Below, one piece after another: positions 17,617-25,976 of a DNA stretch of 64,000 nt; positions within the stretch are counted from its first letter, which is position 1, and each line of letters begins with the position of its first letter. This DNA comes from Aminobacter ciceronei (GTDB lineage Bacteria > Pseudomonadota > Alphaproteobacteria > Rhizobiales > Rhizobiaceae), in assembly GCF_014138625.1 (NCBI RefSeq), contig NZ_JACJHY010000012.1, positions 1 through 64,000 on the forward strand, read 5' to 3'. The position numbers and the translations under genes were made by a program. The notes beneath the pieces are model-generated. The model ran no database searches. It was given only the letters and a program-made list of their open reading frames with translations, and had not been told where the DNA came from.

Positions 17617-18417
17617 TCAGCGCGGCGTGACCGGGCGCTTCAGCGTCTTGATGAGCGCGCGGTGTATGGTCTCGTTGCCGGCGACGATCGAGCCGCCGTC
17701 GAGCATGTCCTGGCCGCCCTTGTCGTCGGAGACGAAACCGCCGGCTTCGCGCACGAGCAGGATACCCGCAGCGACGTCCCAGGGCGACAGCGACGTCTCC
17801 CAGAAACCGTCCATGCGGCCGGCAGCGACATAAGCCAGGTCGAGCGCGGCCGAGCCGAGACGACGGATGCCCGCCACTTCGCCCATGACGTTGCGCAGCT
17901 CGAGCAGGAAGTTGCCGTGATGGCCACGGCCGAGATGCGGCACGCCGCAGCCGATGACGGCATCGACCAGCTTGGTACGGCCGGAAACACGCAGGCGGCG
18001 ATCATTGAGGAAGGCGCCACCGCCACGCTCGGCGGTGTAGAGCTCGTCCATCGCCGGGTTGTAGACGACGGCGGCAACGATCTGGCCCTGGCGCTCCAGC
18101 GCGATCGAGATCGAGAACACCGGAATGCCGTGCAGGAAGTTGGTGGTACCGTCGAGTGGATCGACGATCCAGCGATGCTGGTCGTCCTCGCCGGCGACGG
18201 CGCCGCGCTCTTCCATCAGGAAGCCATAGCCGGCGCGTGCCTTGGACAGCTCGGTGAAGATGATGTCTTCGGCCTTGCGATCGGCCTGGCTGACATAGTC
18301 GCCCGGGCCTTTCAGCGAGACCTGCAGATTCTGCACCTCGCCGAAATCACGCGCCAGCGAGCGGCCGGCCTTCATGGCGGCCTGCACCATAACATTTAGG
18401 ATCGCTGAACGCGCCAT
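17617..18417 (-). CDS. suhB: Inositol monophosphatase family protein
   Basis: A 266-residue magnesium-dependent phosphatase of the inositol monophosphatase family. Metal-binding motif 1 is DPLDGTTNFLHG at residues 86-97 and motif 2 is WDVAAGILLVREAGG near the C-terminus; the earlier acidic residues in FLMEERG complete the site. It hydrolyses inositol or related sugar phosphates; in other proteobacteria SuhB also acts in rRNA transcription complexes, which cannot be judged here. It lies 25 bases after efp on the same strand, so the two are probably co-transcribed in the order efp-suhB. Confidence 0.92.
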   Translation of the reverse strand: MARSAILNVMVQAAMKAGRSLARDFGEVQNLQVSLKGPGDYVSQADRKAEDIIFTELSKARAGYGFLMEERGAVAGEDDQHRWIVDPLDGTTNFLHGIPVFSISIALERQGQIVAAVVYNPAMDELYTAERGGGAFLNDRRLRVSGRTKLVDAVIGCGVPHLGRGHHGNFLLELRNVMGEVAGIRRLGSAALDLAYVAAGRMDGFWETSLSPWDVAAGILLVREAGGFVSDDKGGQDMLDGGSIVAGNETIHRALIKTLKRPVTPR

Positions 18418-18442
18418 TTCTACAACCTCAGCAGTGTCGAAA

Positions 18443-19009
18443 TCAGTCCGCGCGGCGGACGTAGGTGATTTCGTTGGTGTCGACGATGATGCGCTCGCCC
18501 GAAGAGATGAACGGCGGAACCAGCACGCGGACGCCGTTTTCCAGCACGGCCGGCTTGTAGGACGACGCAGCCGTCTGGCCCTTCACGACAGGATCGGCTT
18601 CGGTGATCGTCAGCGTCACCTGGTCGGGCAGCGCGATGCCGATCGGGCGCTCGTCATAGAGCTCGACGGTAACCATCATGCCGTCCTGCAGGAACGCAGC
18701 GCGATCGCCGACAAAATCCTTGAGCAGTTCGAGCTGCTCGTAGCTGGCGGTGTCCATGAACACCAGGGCGTCGCCCTGCTCGTAGAGGAACGAAAAATCC
18801 TTCTGCTCCAGGCGGACCTTCTCGACGGTCTCGGCTGAGCGGAAACGCTCGTTGAGCTTGGTGCCGTTGATGAGGTTCTTCAGTTCGACCTGGTTGTAGG
18901 CGCCGCCCTTGCCGGGCTTGACGTGATTGGTCCTGACCGCCACCCAGAGGCCGCCGTCATGCTCGATGACGTTGCCGGGACGGATTTCGTTGCCGTTGAT
19001 CTTGGCCAT
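18443..19009 (-). CDS. efp: Translation elongation factor P
   Basis: A 188-residue EF-P with the normal three-domain length. It binds between the P and E sites of stalled ribosomes and promotes peptide bonds at polyproline stretches. The tip loop reads [10 protein letters not shown] with lysine at position 34, the residue beta-lysylated in species that have EpmA and EpmB; no epm gene lies in this window. The family end block [16 protein letters not shown] is present. Several products here are strikingly proline-rich (TolA, the purA-linked protein, CpoB), so they are plausible EF-P clients. It begins an apparent efp-suhB operon. Confidence 0.97.
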   Translation of the reverse strand: MAKINGNEIRPGNVIEHDGGLWVAVRTNHVKPGKGGAYNQVELKNLINGTKLNERFRSAETVEKVRLEQKDFSFLYEQGDALVFMDTASYEQLELLKDFVGDRAAFLQDGMMVTVELYDERPIGIALPDQVTLTITEADPVVKGQTAASSYKPAVLENGVRVLVPPFISSGERIIVDTNEITYVRRAD

Positions 19010-19112
19010 GATTGGATTCCGGAAGAGAGGTTTGCGCCGGAAGGGGCGCTATCGGCGCCTCCAAGACCACAAAATGGCTTTTTAGGCAAGAGAAGTCGAG
19101 ATTTTCGCTGGA

Positions 19113-20228
19113 TCAGCGCAGACGGTTGGCACGTTCCAGCGCCTGCTTCATCTCGGCGTCGGTCAGGCCACGCAGGAAGTCGTCCATCTCGGGATCGTTG
19201 AGCCCGGCACGGCGGGCGTTGATGTACCACGCCGCCGCCAGAATGGGATCGGGATCGACGCCGATGCCGCCCATATAGAACTTGGCGAGCCGGTTCTGCG
19301 CCGCGACATTGCCGCCATCGGCGGCAAGCTTCATCCAGCCGAAGGCGGATTTCAGGTCGCGATCGCCGCCACGGCCATCGGCCATCCATAAGCCGAGGTC
19401 GAACTGGGCCGAGTCGTAGTTCTGCCTGGCGGCACGGACGAGCAGCAGCCGCGCCTGGTTGTCGTCGCGGCGCTTGCCGCCGACGCCGTTGGCGTAGACC
19501 TGGGCCATGGCGTATTGCGCATCGGGCAGCCCGGTGGCCGCCGCGCGCTCGTAATAGGGCACGGCCTTTTCGAGGCCCTTGCCGCCCGGTTCGCGCTGCA
19601 CCAGCATCTGGGCATAGTTGAACTGGGCGAAACGGTTGCCGGCTTCGGCCGCCGCCTGCATCAGCGCATTGGCGGCCTTGTCGTCGCGGGTAACGTATCT
19701 TCCATCGAGCAGCATCAGCGCATATTGGAACTGGGCTTCGGGAATGCCCTGTTCTGCGGCGCGTTCATACCATTTGGCCGCCTCGCTGTCGTTGCGGGCG
19801 ACGCCCAGGCCGCGCGAAAGGATCTCGGCGACCAGCGTCTGCGCAGCGGCATCGCCGGCCTCGGCACGTGTGATGCCAAGATTGTAGGCCGTCTTGTAGA
19901 GGCCACGCTGGAAGGCGCCGTAGGCTTCGTCAGAATGCTTGCCGCCGAAACGGTTGGGGTCGATGCCGTCTGTCGTCTTGGCCGCCGGATTGGCGCCGAG
20001 GTCTGGAGTTTGAGGTGCGGGCACCGGTTCGACGACCGGCATGGGCGCGGCGTCGAGCGGCATCGGCGCCGGTCCGAAGCGATTTGGATCGATCAGGTCG
20101 AGCGGCTTGCCGAGCGAAGGAATGGCTCCCTGGTCGGACGGCGTGATCGGCGCGCTCTCGACGGCAATCGCGGGCTCGAGCCCAAAGCCCAGGCACAGCA
20201 AAGCGGCAAGAAGGCGCGAACGATCCAT
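19113..20228 (-). CDS. Sel1-repeat (SEL1-like TPR) exported protein
   Basis: A 371-residue protein with an N-terminal signal peptide (LLAALLCLGFGLEPAIA). A ~80-residue proline-rich linker contains the duplicated motif IDPNRFGPAP / IDPNRFGGKH. The rest is a row of about six Sel1 repeats of ~36 residues, seen as ARNDSEAAKWYERAAEQG, QFQYALMLLDG and AQNRLAKFYMGGIGVDPD. Sel1 solenoids bind other proteins; periplasmic members in rhizobia include regulators of exopolysaccharide and envelope signalling, but the partner here is unknown. The gene is 6 bases downstream of the ThiE-like gene on the same strand and is probably co-transcribed with it. Confidence 0.88.
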   Translation of the reverse strand: MDRSRLLAALLCLGFGLEPAIAVESAPITPSDQGAIPSLGKPLDLIDPNRFGPAPMPLDAAPMPVVEPVPAPQTPDLGANPAAKTTDGIDPNRFGGKHSDEAYGAFQRGLYKTAYNLGITRAEAGDAAAQTLVAEILSRGLGVARNDSEAAKWYERAAEQGIPEAQFQYALMLLDGRYVTRDDKAANALMQAAAEAGNRFAQFNYAQMLVQREPGGKGLEKAVPYYERAAATGLPDAQYAMAQVYANGVGGKRRDDNQARLLLVRAARQNYDSAQFDLGLWMADGRGGDRDLKSAFGWMKLAADGGNVAAQNRLAKFYMGGIGVDPDPILAAAWYINARRAGLNDPEMDDFLRGLTDAEMKQALERANRLR

Positions 20229-20234
20229 CGATGA

Positions 20235-20888
20235 CTACTCCTCGAAACGCGGCGCGGTTTCGTCGAGCAGCGCATTGGCGCGGGCCACCGCCTCGCGCGG
20301 GTCGATGCCTTCGCCGAACACCGCCGACGACAGGGCAACGAATTCGACGCCGGTAGCAGCCACTGCCTCGACCGAGGCGATGTCCGAACCGGCCATGACG
20401 ATGCACGGGATCTCGATCATCTCGGACCACCATTCACCGAGCGAGAGATTGCGCGAATGCGGCTCGGGCTTGTTGTCGTAACCGAAGCGACCGAAGAAGA
20501 TGTAGTCTGGTCGCTCTTCGCCGAGCTCAAGCGCATCGTCGCGCGTCTTTGCGCCACCGGCACCGACCATCATGCGCTGCTGGTAGCTTTCGACGGCCTC
20601 CGCAAGCTCTTCCTTGTTGCCCTCTATATGGATGCCATCGGCATGGACACGCCCGGCGACGCGGGTGTCGCCGGCGACGACCACTGCCACCCCGGCCTTC
20701 TGCGCGGCGGCCACGACCTTTTCGGCAAAGCTCTGGAACGACGCTTCATCGACGCCCTCGCCGGGCAGGATCAGCGATGCGACGTCGCCACCGGCGAGTG
20801 CCGCCTCGACCTGTTGCGGGGCGACTGTCGGCGGCGCGATCAGCACGATACGGCAGCGATTGGGTGGCGTGGTTGGGTTCATGTGCAT
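20235..20888 (-). CDS. Divergent thiamine-phosphate synthase (ThiE)-like protein
   Basis: A ~217-residue TIM-barrel protein recognisable as ThiE-like from the order VVVAGDTRVAGRVHADGIHI, the central VGAGGAKTRDDALEL, and the end VAATGVEFVALSSAVFG. The canonical binding residues are poorly kept: the usual GVHLGQ(E/D) is GIHIEGNKEE and the G-S-H pyrophosphate loop is GAGGAKT. It may have lost or changed activity. The start is ATG 20888 or ATG 20882, two codons apart. It heads an operon with the Sel1 protein and is divergent from the TauE exporter. No riboswitch precedes it, unlike the thiamine transport operon at 61945. Confidence 0.7.
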   Translation of the reverse strand: MHMNPTTPPNRCRIVLIAPPTVAPQQVEAALAGGDVASLILPGEGVDEASFQSFAEKVVAAAQKAGVAVVVAGDTRVAGRVHADGIHIEGNKEELAEAVESYQQRMMVGAGGAKTRDDALELGEERPDYIFFGRFGYDNKPEPHSRNLSLGEWWSEMIEIPCIVMAGSDIASVEAVAATGVEFVALSSAVFGEGIDPREAVARANALLDETAPRFEE

Positions 20889-21056
20889 CGATCCGGGTGC
20901 TTGTCGCCTATGCAAGGCGATCATGTTTGCATTGGGGCATAGAACAAAGTGCTGCCGTTGAACAGGATGGGCGGCAAAGCCCAAGCATATGAAAACATGG
21001 GGAAGGCACTCGCCAACTGCCCGGCATCCCGATATTGCGGATTCGAGAGGCCCTCG

Positions 21057-21827
21057 ATGACCGACCTTCTTCTCGACCCGTGGTTCTATGCAGCGGCAGT
21101 TCCTGCCGTGATTCTGGTTGGCCTTTCCAAGGGTGGCTTTGGCGGTGCCGTCGGCTTCGTCGGCGTTCCGCTGATGGCGCTGGTGATTTCGCCGGTGCAG
21201 GCTGCTGCAATCCTTTTGCCGATCCTGATCCTGATGGATGTGGTGTCGCTGTGGACCTGGCGCGGCGTCTTCGACCGCACGATCCTGTGGCAGATGCTGC
21301 CGGGCTCGATCATCGGCATCGGCATCGGCTGGCTGATGGCCTCTGTCGTGACTGCCGACAATGTGCGCTTCATCGTCGGCGCCATCGCCTTCATCTTCGT
21401 GGCGCGCTGGATTTACACCAGCCTGCGCCACGGCGCCGACCACAAGACCGAGCCGAACGGCGCCGCCGGCGCCTTCTGGGGATCGATCGCCGGCTTCACC
21501 AGCTTCGTCGCCCATGTCGGTGGCCCGCCATTCCAGGTCTACACCTTGCCGCTGAGGATGGATCCGAAGGTGCTGACCGGCACCAGCGTCATCTTCTTCG
21601 CCGTCACCAACGCCATCAAGCTGGTGCCCTACTTTGCGCTCGGCCAGTTCGACACAGCCAATCTGACCGCCTCGCTGGCGCTGATGCCATTGGCACCGCT
21701 GGCGACGCTGGCCGGCGCTTGGCTGGTCAGGCGGATGCGGCCGGAAATCTTCTACCCCTTCACTTACGCGACGGTGGCAATCGTCGCCCTGAAGCTGCTT
21801 TATGACGGGGTGGTCGACTTTATGTGA
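21057..21827 (+). CDS. Sulfite exporter TauE/SafE family permease
   Basis: A 256-residue membrane protein with about seven to eight hydrophobic segments in the two-halved TauE/SafE pattern. The repeat signatures are visible as VGLSKGGFGGAVGFVGVPLM near residue 20 and AGFTSFVAHVGGPPFQVYTL near residue 145. Members carry sulfite, sulfoacetate or other small anions across the inner membrane; the substrate here is open. The start opens MTDLLLDPWFY and has GAGAGG upstream. The acyl-CoA ligase gene follows 57 bases later on the same strand. Confidence 0.88.
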   Translation: MTDLLLDPWFYAAAVPAVILVGLSKGGFGGAVGFVGVPLMALVISPVQAAAILLPILILMDVVSLWTWRGVFDRTILWQMLPGSIIGIGIGWLMASVVTADNVRFIVGAIAFIFVARWIYTSLRHGADHKTEPNGAAGAFWGSIAGFTSFVAHVGGPPFQVYTLPLRMDPKVLTGTSVIFFAVTNAIKLVPYFALGQFDTANLTASLALMPLAPLATLAGAWLVRRMRPEIFYPFTYATVAIVALKLLYDGVVDFM

Positions 21828-21884
21828 GGATGACCGCCTCGCGGCGGTGGAATAGGCTCGTCGCGACCAGGGAGGAGAACTGTC

Positions 21885-23519
21885 ATGGGCAAGTACGAGG
21901 AAGACCTCGACAAGACCCCCGCCAATCACCAGCCGCTGACGCCGCTGAGCTTTCTCGAACGCGCCGCAAAGACGTTCCCAGACCATGTCGCCATCATCCA
22001 TGGCAGCCAGCGCACGAGTTACCGGCAATGGTGGGAACGGTCACTGAAACTTGCCGCGGCGCTCAAGGCGAGCGGCATCGGCAAGGGCGATACGGTGACG
22101 GTGATGCTGTCCAACACCCCGCCGATGCTGGAGGCGCATTTCGGTGTGCCGATGACAAAGGCGGTGCTGCATTCGCTGAACACCAGGCTCGACGCGGCGA
22201 TCATCGCCTTTCAGCTCGACCATGCCGAGACCAAGCTGCTGATCGTCGACCGCGAATTCACAGGCGTGGTCAAGGAGGCTCTGGCGCTGGCAACGGTGAA
22301 GCCGCTGGTCATCTGCTATGACGACCCTGAGTACCCCGCGGACGCCCCCTATCCCAAGGGCGAGCGTATCGGCAGCCTCGACTACGAAGACTTCGTCGCG
22401 ACAGGCGACAGGGCTTTCGCATGGTCGATGCCCGACGATGAATGGGACGCGATCTCACTCAACTACACATCGGGAACGACCGGAAATCCCAAGGGTGTGG
22501 TCTACCACCATCGCGGTGCCGCGCTGATGGCCTACACCAACACCATCCACGCCGGCATGGCCAAGCACGCCGTCTATCTCTGGACGCTGCCGATGTTCCA
22601 CTGCAACGGCTGGTGCTTTCCGTGGACGCTCGCCGTGCAGGCCGGCACCCATGTCTGCCTGCGCTGGGTACGCGCGAGGCAAATGTATGATGCCATCGCC
22701 GACCATGGCGTGACGCATCTGTGCGGGGCACCGATCGTCATGTCGATCCTGATCAATGCCCAGGACGAGGACAAGCGCACATTTCAGCAGCAGGTCACCT
22801 TCAACACAGCTGCCGCGCCGCCGCCGGAAGCGGTGCTGTCTGGCATGGCCGACGCCGGCTTCGCCGTCACCCATCTCTATGGCCTGACCGAGACCTACGG
22901 GCCTGCGGTCGTCAACGAATGGCACGGCGAATGGGACAAACTCGAGAAGGAACCGCGCACGGCGAAGAAGGCGCGCCAAGGTGTGCGCTATGCCGCACTC
23001 GAGGACCTGACCGTGATGGACCCCGAGACGATGCAAAGGACACCCGCCGACGGCGAGACCATCGGCGAGGTGATGTTCCGCGGCAACATCGTCATGAGGG
23101 GCTATCTCAAGAACAAGAAGGCGACCGACGAGGCCTTTGCCGGCGGCTGGTTCCATTCCGGCGACCTCGGTGTGATGCATCCGGACGGCTACATCCAGAT
23201 CAAGGATCGCTCCAAGGACATCATCATTTCGGGCGGCGAAAACATCTCGTCGATCGAGGTCGAGGACGCGCTCTACAAGCACCCCTCGGTCGCTTCATGC
23301 GGAGTGGTGGCGCGGTCCGACGACAAATGGGGCGAAGTGCCCATTGCCTATGTCGAGCTGAAGCCAGGCAGGCAAGCGACGGAGGCCGAAATCATCGAGC
23401 ACTGCCGCTCCCTGCTCGCGCGCTTCAAGGTGCCGAAGGCGGTGATCTTCGCCGAGATTCCCAAGACCTCGACCGGCAAGATCCAGAAGTTCCGGCTGCG
23501 CGACATGGCCAAGGGATAA
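21885..23519 (+). CDS. Acyl-CoA synthetase (AMP-binding ligase)
   Basis: A 544-residue member of the ANL adenylating family that activates a fatty or aromatic acid to its CoA thioester through an acyl-AMP. The ATP loop YTSGTTGNPKG is at residues 194-204. The block TLPMFHCNGWCFPWTLA, the motif LYGLTETYGP, and the C-terminal hinge and lysine region (DRSKDIIISGGENISSIEVE, then PKTSTGKIQKFRLRD) are all intact. GGAGGAG precedes the ATG. The subgroup, with HCNGWC, is the one often annotated as medium- or long-chain acyl-CoA synthetase; the exact substrate is unknown. Confidence 0.92.
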   Translation: MGKYEEDLDKTPANHQPLTPLSFLERAAKTFPDHVAIIHGSQRTSYRQWWERSLKLAAALKASGIGKGDTVTVMLSNTPPMLEAHFGVPMTKAVLHSLNTRLDAAIIAFQLDHAETKLLIVDREFTGVVKEALALATVKPLVICYDDPEYPADAPYPKGERIGSLDYEDFVATGDRAFAWSMPDDEWDAISLNYTSGTTGNPKGVVYHHRGAALMAYTNTIHAGMAKHAVYLWTLPMFHCNGWCFPWTLAVQAGTHVCLRWVRARQMYDAIADHGVTHLCGAPIVMSILINAQDEDKRTFQQQVTFNTAAAPPPEAVLSGMADAGFAVTHLYGLTETYGPAVVNEWHGEWDKLEKEPRTAKKARQGVRYAALEDLTVMDPETMQRTPADGETIGEVMFRGNIVMRGYLKNKKATDEAFAGGWFHSGDLGVMHPDGYIQIKDRSKDIIISGGENISSIEVEDALYKHPSVASCGVVARSDDKWGEVPIAYVELKPGRQATEAEIIEHCRSLLARFKVPKAVIFAEIPKTSTGKIQKFRLRDMAKG

Positions 23520-23556
23520 GGATCGAGGGCGACGCGCCGGAAGCGCGCCCATTCCT

Positions 23557-24108
23557 TCAGGCCGCAACCACGGTGGACGGGTGCAGGCCATCGAAGGCTG
23601 CCCACAAGCCGGCCGCGAAAACGACAGCCATCGCCGAGAGGATCGGTAGGTCGGAAGCCGTCGGCTTGAGCACCATGTCGGCGACGATGATCAGCATCAT
23701 CGCATAGTCGAATCGCGCCACCTTGAGGATGCGCCGGCCCTGATCGAGCGCTGCAGGCGTCACGCCATCGCGGGCGATGATCGCAGCCATGCGGTCGGCG
23801 GTCGGCTTGAACACCAGGGTGCCGATCAGGAAGGCCATGGCGTAACCTGCAAGCCCGAGCACGATCCAGAGATCGGTGAAGCCGACCCAGAACCAGCACA
23901 TGACGAGGCCGAGCAGAAGCGTGACCAGCGATGCCGGCATGAACAGCCGGTTGCCGAGTTCGCCGACCGAACGCATGACCTGCAACATGCCGTCGGTGTC
24001 GCCGGCACGGTCGGCGCGAACCGCGAGCAGCATCAGTGCGAAGCCGCCGCCGACCCAGAGAACGGCTGCGACGACGTGAAGAAACTTGAAGAGAGAGTAC
24101 CAATCCAT
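23557..24108 (-). CDS. DUF2269 family integral membrane protein
   Basis: A 183-residue membrane protein with about four to five hydrophobic helices. The N-terminal pattern FKFLHVVAAVLWVGGGFALM, with a histidine facing a glycine-rich helix, and the central FMPASLVTLLLGLVMCWF are typical of DUF2269, which resembles small haem-binding membrane proteins. The function is unknown. The start MDWYSLFKF is chosen because CAGGAGT lies just before it; 15 further upstream codons are open. It is convergent with the acyl-CoA ligase gene. Confidence 0.8.
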   Translation of the reverse strand: MDWYSLFKFLHVVAAVLWVGGGFALMLLAVRADRAGDTDGMLQVMRSVGELGNRLFMPASLVTLLLGLVMCWFWVGFTDLWIVLGLAGYAMAFLIGTLVFKPTADRMAAIIARDGVTPAALDQGRRILKVARFDYAMMLIIVADMVLKPTASDLPILSAMAVVFAAGLWAAFDGLHPSTVVAA

Positions 24109-24559
24109 ACTCCTGACCTTTCCAATCCGGTTTTGCGAAATCGCAGCACCCACTTCAGGCCGCGCTCATTTTCGGGCCGGCTAATAGCGCCGGTGCTGTT
24201 TCGGTAGTGTGTCGATGAAAACGGCGGGATGTTTCGGCAATGGAAACGATGGTCGGGGGCCCCACAAGGTGGCAGGGGAAAACACGTCATTTCAGCTACA
24301 AGGCATGTAATGCCGACCGGGCGACGTGATATCGTCCTTCATGCGCTGGAGGGGCGCGTATCCAACCGGCCGCGGGGGGGGCGAATGGCCGGACACATCA
24401 TCCTGACGATATCTGCAATGTAACGACCCGACATGCGCGCGGCCTGGCCGTGCGGCATGCTGCGGAAACACGGCCGGTGCACATGCGCCGTAACAGCGGT
24501 TCGTCACGGGCCGACATCAACCCATTCCCTGCTGGGGGAAAAGGCATCAGGAGACTACA
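24109..24559. other. Intergenic region, no gene seen
   Basis: About 450 bases between divergent genes for the DUF2269 and oxidase-like proteins. Short open frames here lack plausible protein sequence. It must hold both promoters; I could not identify an FNR-like or other regulator site. Confidence 0.5.
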
Positions 24560-24937
24560 ATGCAAGGGGTAGCACGGAATTTCTTCACGCTCGCGGTCGT
24601 CTACGCGCTGTGCGGCATGGCGCTTGGCCTGCACATGTCGATCAGCCAGGACCACAGCCAGATGCCGGTTCACGCCCACACCATGGTGGCGGGCTGGCTG
24701 ATGTCGGCGGTGTTCGCCTTCTTCTACCATCTTTTTCCTGTCGCCCGCGACAAGACGCTGGCCAAGGTCCATTTCTGGCTGACGGCGGTCAGCGGCATCG
24801 GCCTTCTGGTCGGCTTGTTCTTCCTGCTCGGCGGCAATGCGGCGATCGAACCTGTGGTGGCGATGTCGTCGATGGGCTTTTACGCAGCGATGCTGCTGTT
24901 TGCCTTCATCGCCCTGCCGACGGTGTGGAAGTCCTGA
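24560..24937 (+). CDS. Small haem-copper oxidase subunit I-like membrane protein
   Basis: A 125-residue protein with four hydrophobic helices, resembling only the first part of cytochrome oxidase subunit I. The block VHAHTMVAGWLMSAVFAFFY places two histidines (38 and 40) where oxidases carry a low-spin haem ligand. The copper site and the rest of the ~450-residue catalytic subunit are absent. Stand-alone proteins of this size occur in many proteobacteria and are often named cytochrome-c oxidase automatically, so this looks like a genuine small family rather than a broken gene. CAGGAG precedes the ATG. No other oxidase gene is near. Confidence 0.75.
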   Translation: MQGVARNFFTLAVVYALCGMALGLHMSISQDHSQMPVHAHTMVAGWLMSAVFAFFYHLFPVARDKTLAKVHFWLTAVSGIGLLVGLFFLLGGNAAIEPVVAMSSMGFYAAMLLFAFIALPTVWKS

Positions 24938-25028
24938 GTCGGCATAAGATCCTGCCTGCCGGCAACGCCACACCGTTGTGCCGTGCCGGCACAGTCTAAC
25001 GCGCCATAAGGCGAAATCGGCACCGATC

Positions 25029-25043
25029 TTAAGCGCCCATTAA
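25029..25043. promoter_or_regulatory. CtrA box (TTAA-N7-TTAA) before the small RNA
   Basis: Perfect TTAA-GCGCCCA-TTAA, the recognition pattern of the alphaproteobacterial cell-cycle regulator CtrA. It lies about 25-40 bases upstream of the first hairpin of the small RNA, a position typical of CtrA-activated promoters. Confidence 0.6.
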
Positions 25044-25065
25044 GCATTCCCAGTGTTTACTGTGC

Positions 25066-25166
25066 GTATCCAGTCATCTGGATTCTTACCGAGTGGTTGG
25101 AGCCACTTTGTTTGACGCCTCCCTGTTAAACTCCTGAGAGCCGCGCTTTTCCGCGGCTCTTTTTTT
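25066..25166 (+). ncRNA. mmgR: MmgR / suhB-family (alpha-r8) small RNA
   Basis: A ~100-base intergenic RNA with three hairpins: ATCCAG-TCAT-CTGGAT (25068-25083), AGTGGT...GCCACT (25092-25107), and a strong terminator AGAGCCGCG/CGCGGCTCT (25137-25160) followed by seven T. The unpaired stretch TTTGACGCCTCCCTGTTAA and the downstream CTCCTGAGAG match what I recall of the rhizobial MmgR RNA (Rfam suhB). The CCTCCC part could pair with ribosome binding sites. In Sinorhizobium, MmgR limits polyhydroxybutyrate accumulation under nitrogen control. The 5' end is estimated. A perfect CtrA box lies just upstream. Confidence 0.72.
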
Positions 25167-25216
25167 CGCCCGCGCGCCTTCGGAAATGCCCTCCAAAAGC
25201 TATCCGATCCGGCGCG

Positions 25217-25231
25217 TTAACCCTTTGTTAA
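25217..25231. promoter_or_regulatory. CtrA box (TTAA-N7-TTAA) before the rcdA-like gene
   Basis: Perfect TTAA-CCCTTTG-TTAA about 120 bases upstream of the DUF1465/RcdA-like start. In Caulobacter rcdA is itself CtrA-activated and its product helps destroy CtrA, so this site would make a feedback loop. Confidence 0.65.
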
Positions 25232-25349
25232 ACATGCGCTTGCGTTCACATCGGCGGAAGCGCATTTTCATCGGGCTTGGCGTATAGGAACGGCCGCGCA
25301 GAATCCGTCGGGAAAGACGGGCAGAACGCGAACAGGGTGCAGGGTAGCG

Positions 25350-25886
25350 ATGATGAACGAGCCTTCGAGGGAAAGCGCAAACACGATCAAGCTCGCCGAA
25401 AGGCGGGTGTTTTCGCCGTCCTTCAAGCCCCTCTACAATGAGGGCATGGGCCTGGTCGAACAGGCCGCCGAGTATCTCGACGGTGCCGGCCGCGTCGAGG
25501 CCAAGAAGCTGTCGCGGCTTGCCGCCACCCTCTACGCCGCCGAATCGATGCGGCTGACCACCCGCCTGATGCAGATCGCCTCGTGGCTGCTTTTGCAGCG
25601 CGCCGCCAACTCAGGCGAGATGACCCGCGACCAGGTCGCCTCGGAGAAGTCCAAGGTGCGGCTCGACACGGCTTCCGCCCATGACGACGCCGCCGGCTGG
25701 AACGAACTGCCCGCCGATTTCGTCGACCTGGTGCGCCGCTCGCTGCGCCTGCAGGCGCATGTGCGCCGCATGGACGATGAAATCTATGGCAATGGCGCAA
25801 CCGTCGTGCCGGTGCAGGCGATGCGCCGCAGCAACCCGGTTTCCGACCAGATCAGCCTGCTCAACACGGCCTTTGCCCGCAACTGA
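25350..25886 (+). CDS. rcdA: DUF1465 family protein, RcdA-like cell-cycle adaptor
   Basis: A 178-residue helical cytosolic protein of family DUF1465, to which Caulobacter RcdA belongs. RcdA is an adaptor that, with CpdR and PopA, brings CtrA to ClpXP for degradation. The core helices are AESMRLTTRLMQIASWLLLQ (residues ~70-90), and the conserved end LLNTAFARN is present. The assignment rests on the family resemblance and on the CtrA box upstream; divergence of function in rhizobia is possible. The start is ATG 25350, or ATG 25353 one codon later. A strong terminator at 25893 separates it from ruvC. Confidence 0.75.
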   Translation: MMNEPSRESANTIKLAERRVFSPSFKPLYNEGMGLVEQAAEYLDGAGRVEAKKLSRLAATLYAAESMRLTTRLMQIASWLLLQRAANSGEMTRDQVASEKSKVRLDTASAHDDAAGWNELPADFVDLVRRSLRLQAHVRRMDDEIYGNGATVVPVQAMRRSNPVSDQISLLNTAFARN

Positions 25887-25892
25887 CGCAGC

Positions 25893-25930
25893 ACAATCCC
25901 TGCGATGACGCGGGGATTGTTTCTGTTTTG
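25893..25930 (+). terminator. Terminator of the rcdA-like gene
   Basis: ACAATCCC (25893-25900) pairs with GGGATTGT (25913-25920), extended inward by GCG/CGC to about 12 bp, followed by TTTCTGTTTTG. Confidence 0.75.
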
Positions 25931-25933
25931 TTC
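25919..25933 (+). promoter_or_regulatory. Possible degenerate LexA box before ruvC
   Basis: GTTT-CTGTTTT-GTTC differs by one base from the alphaproteobacterial LexA operator GTTC-N7-GTTC and lies 44 bases before the ruvC start. It overlaps the T-run of the preceding terminator, so the match may be coincidental. Confidence 0.4.
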
Positions 25934-25976
25934 ACATTTTTCTGGCGTCTTGTCTCCGTGAAGATAGAGTTCGCGG

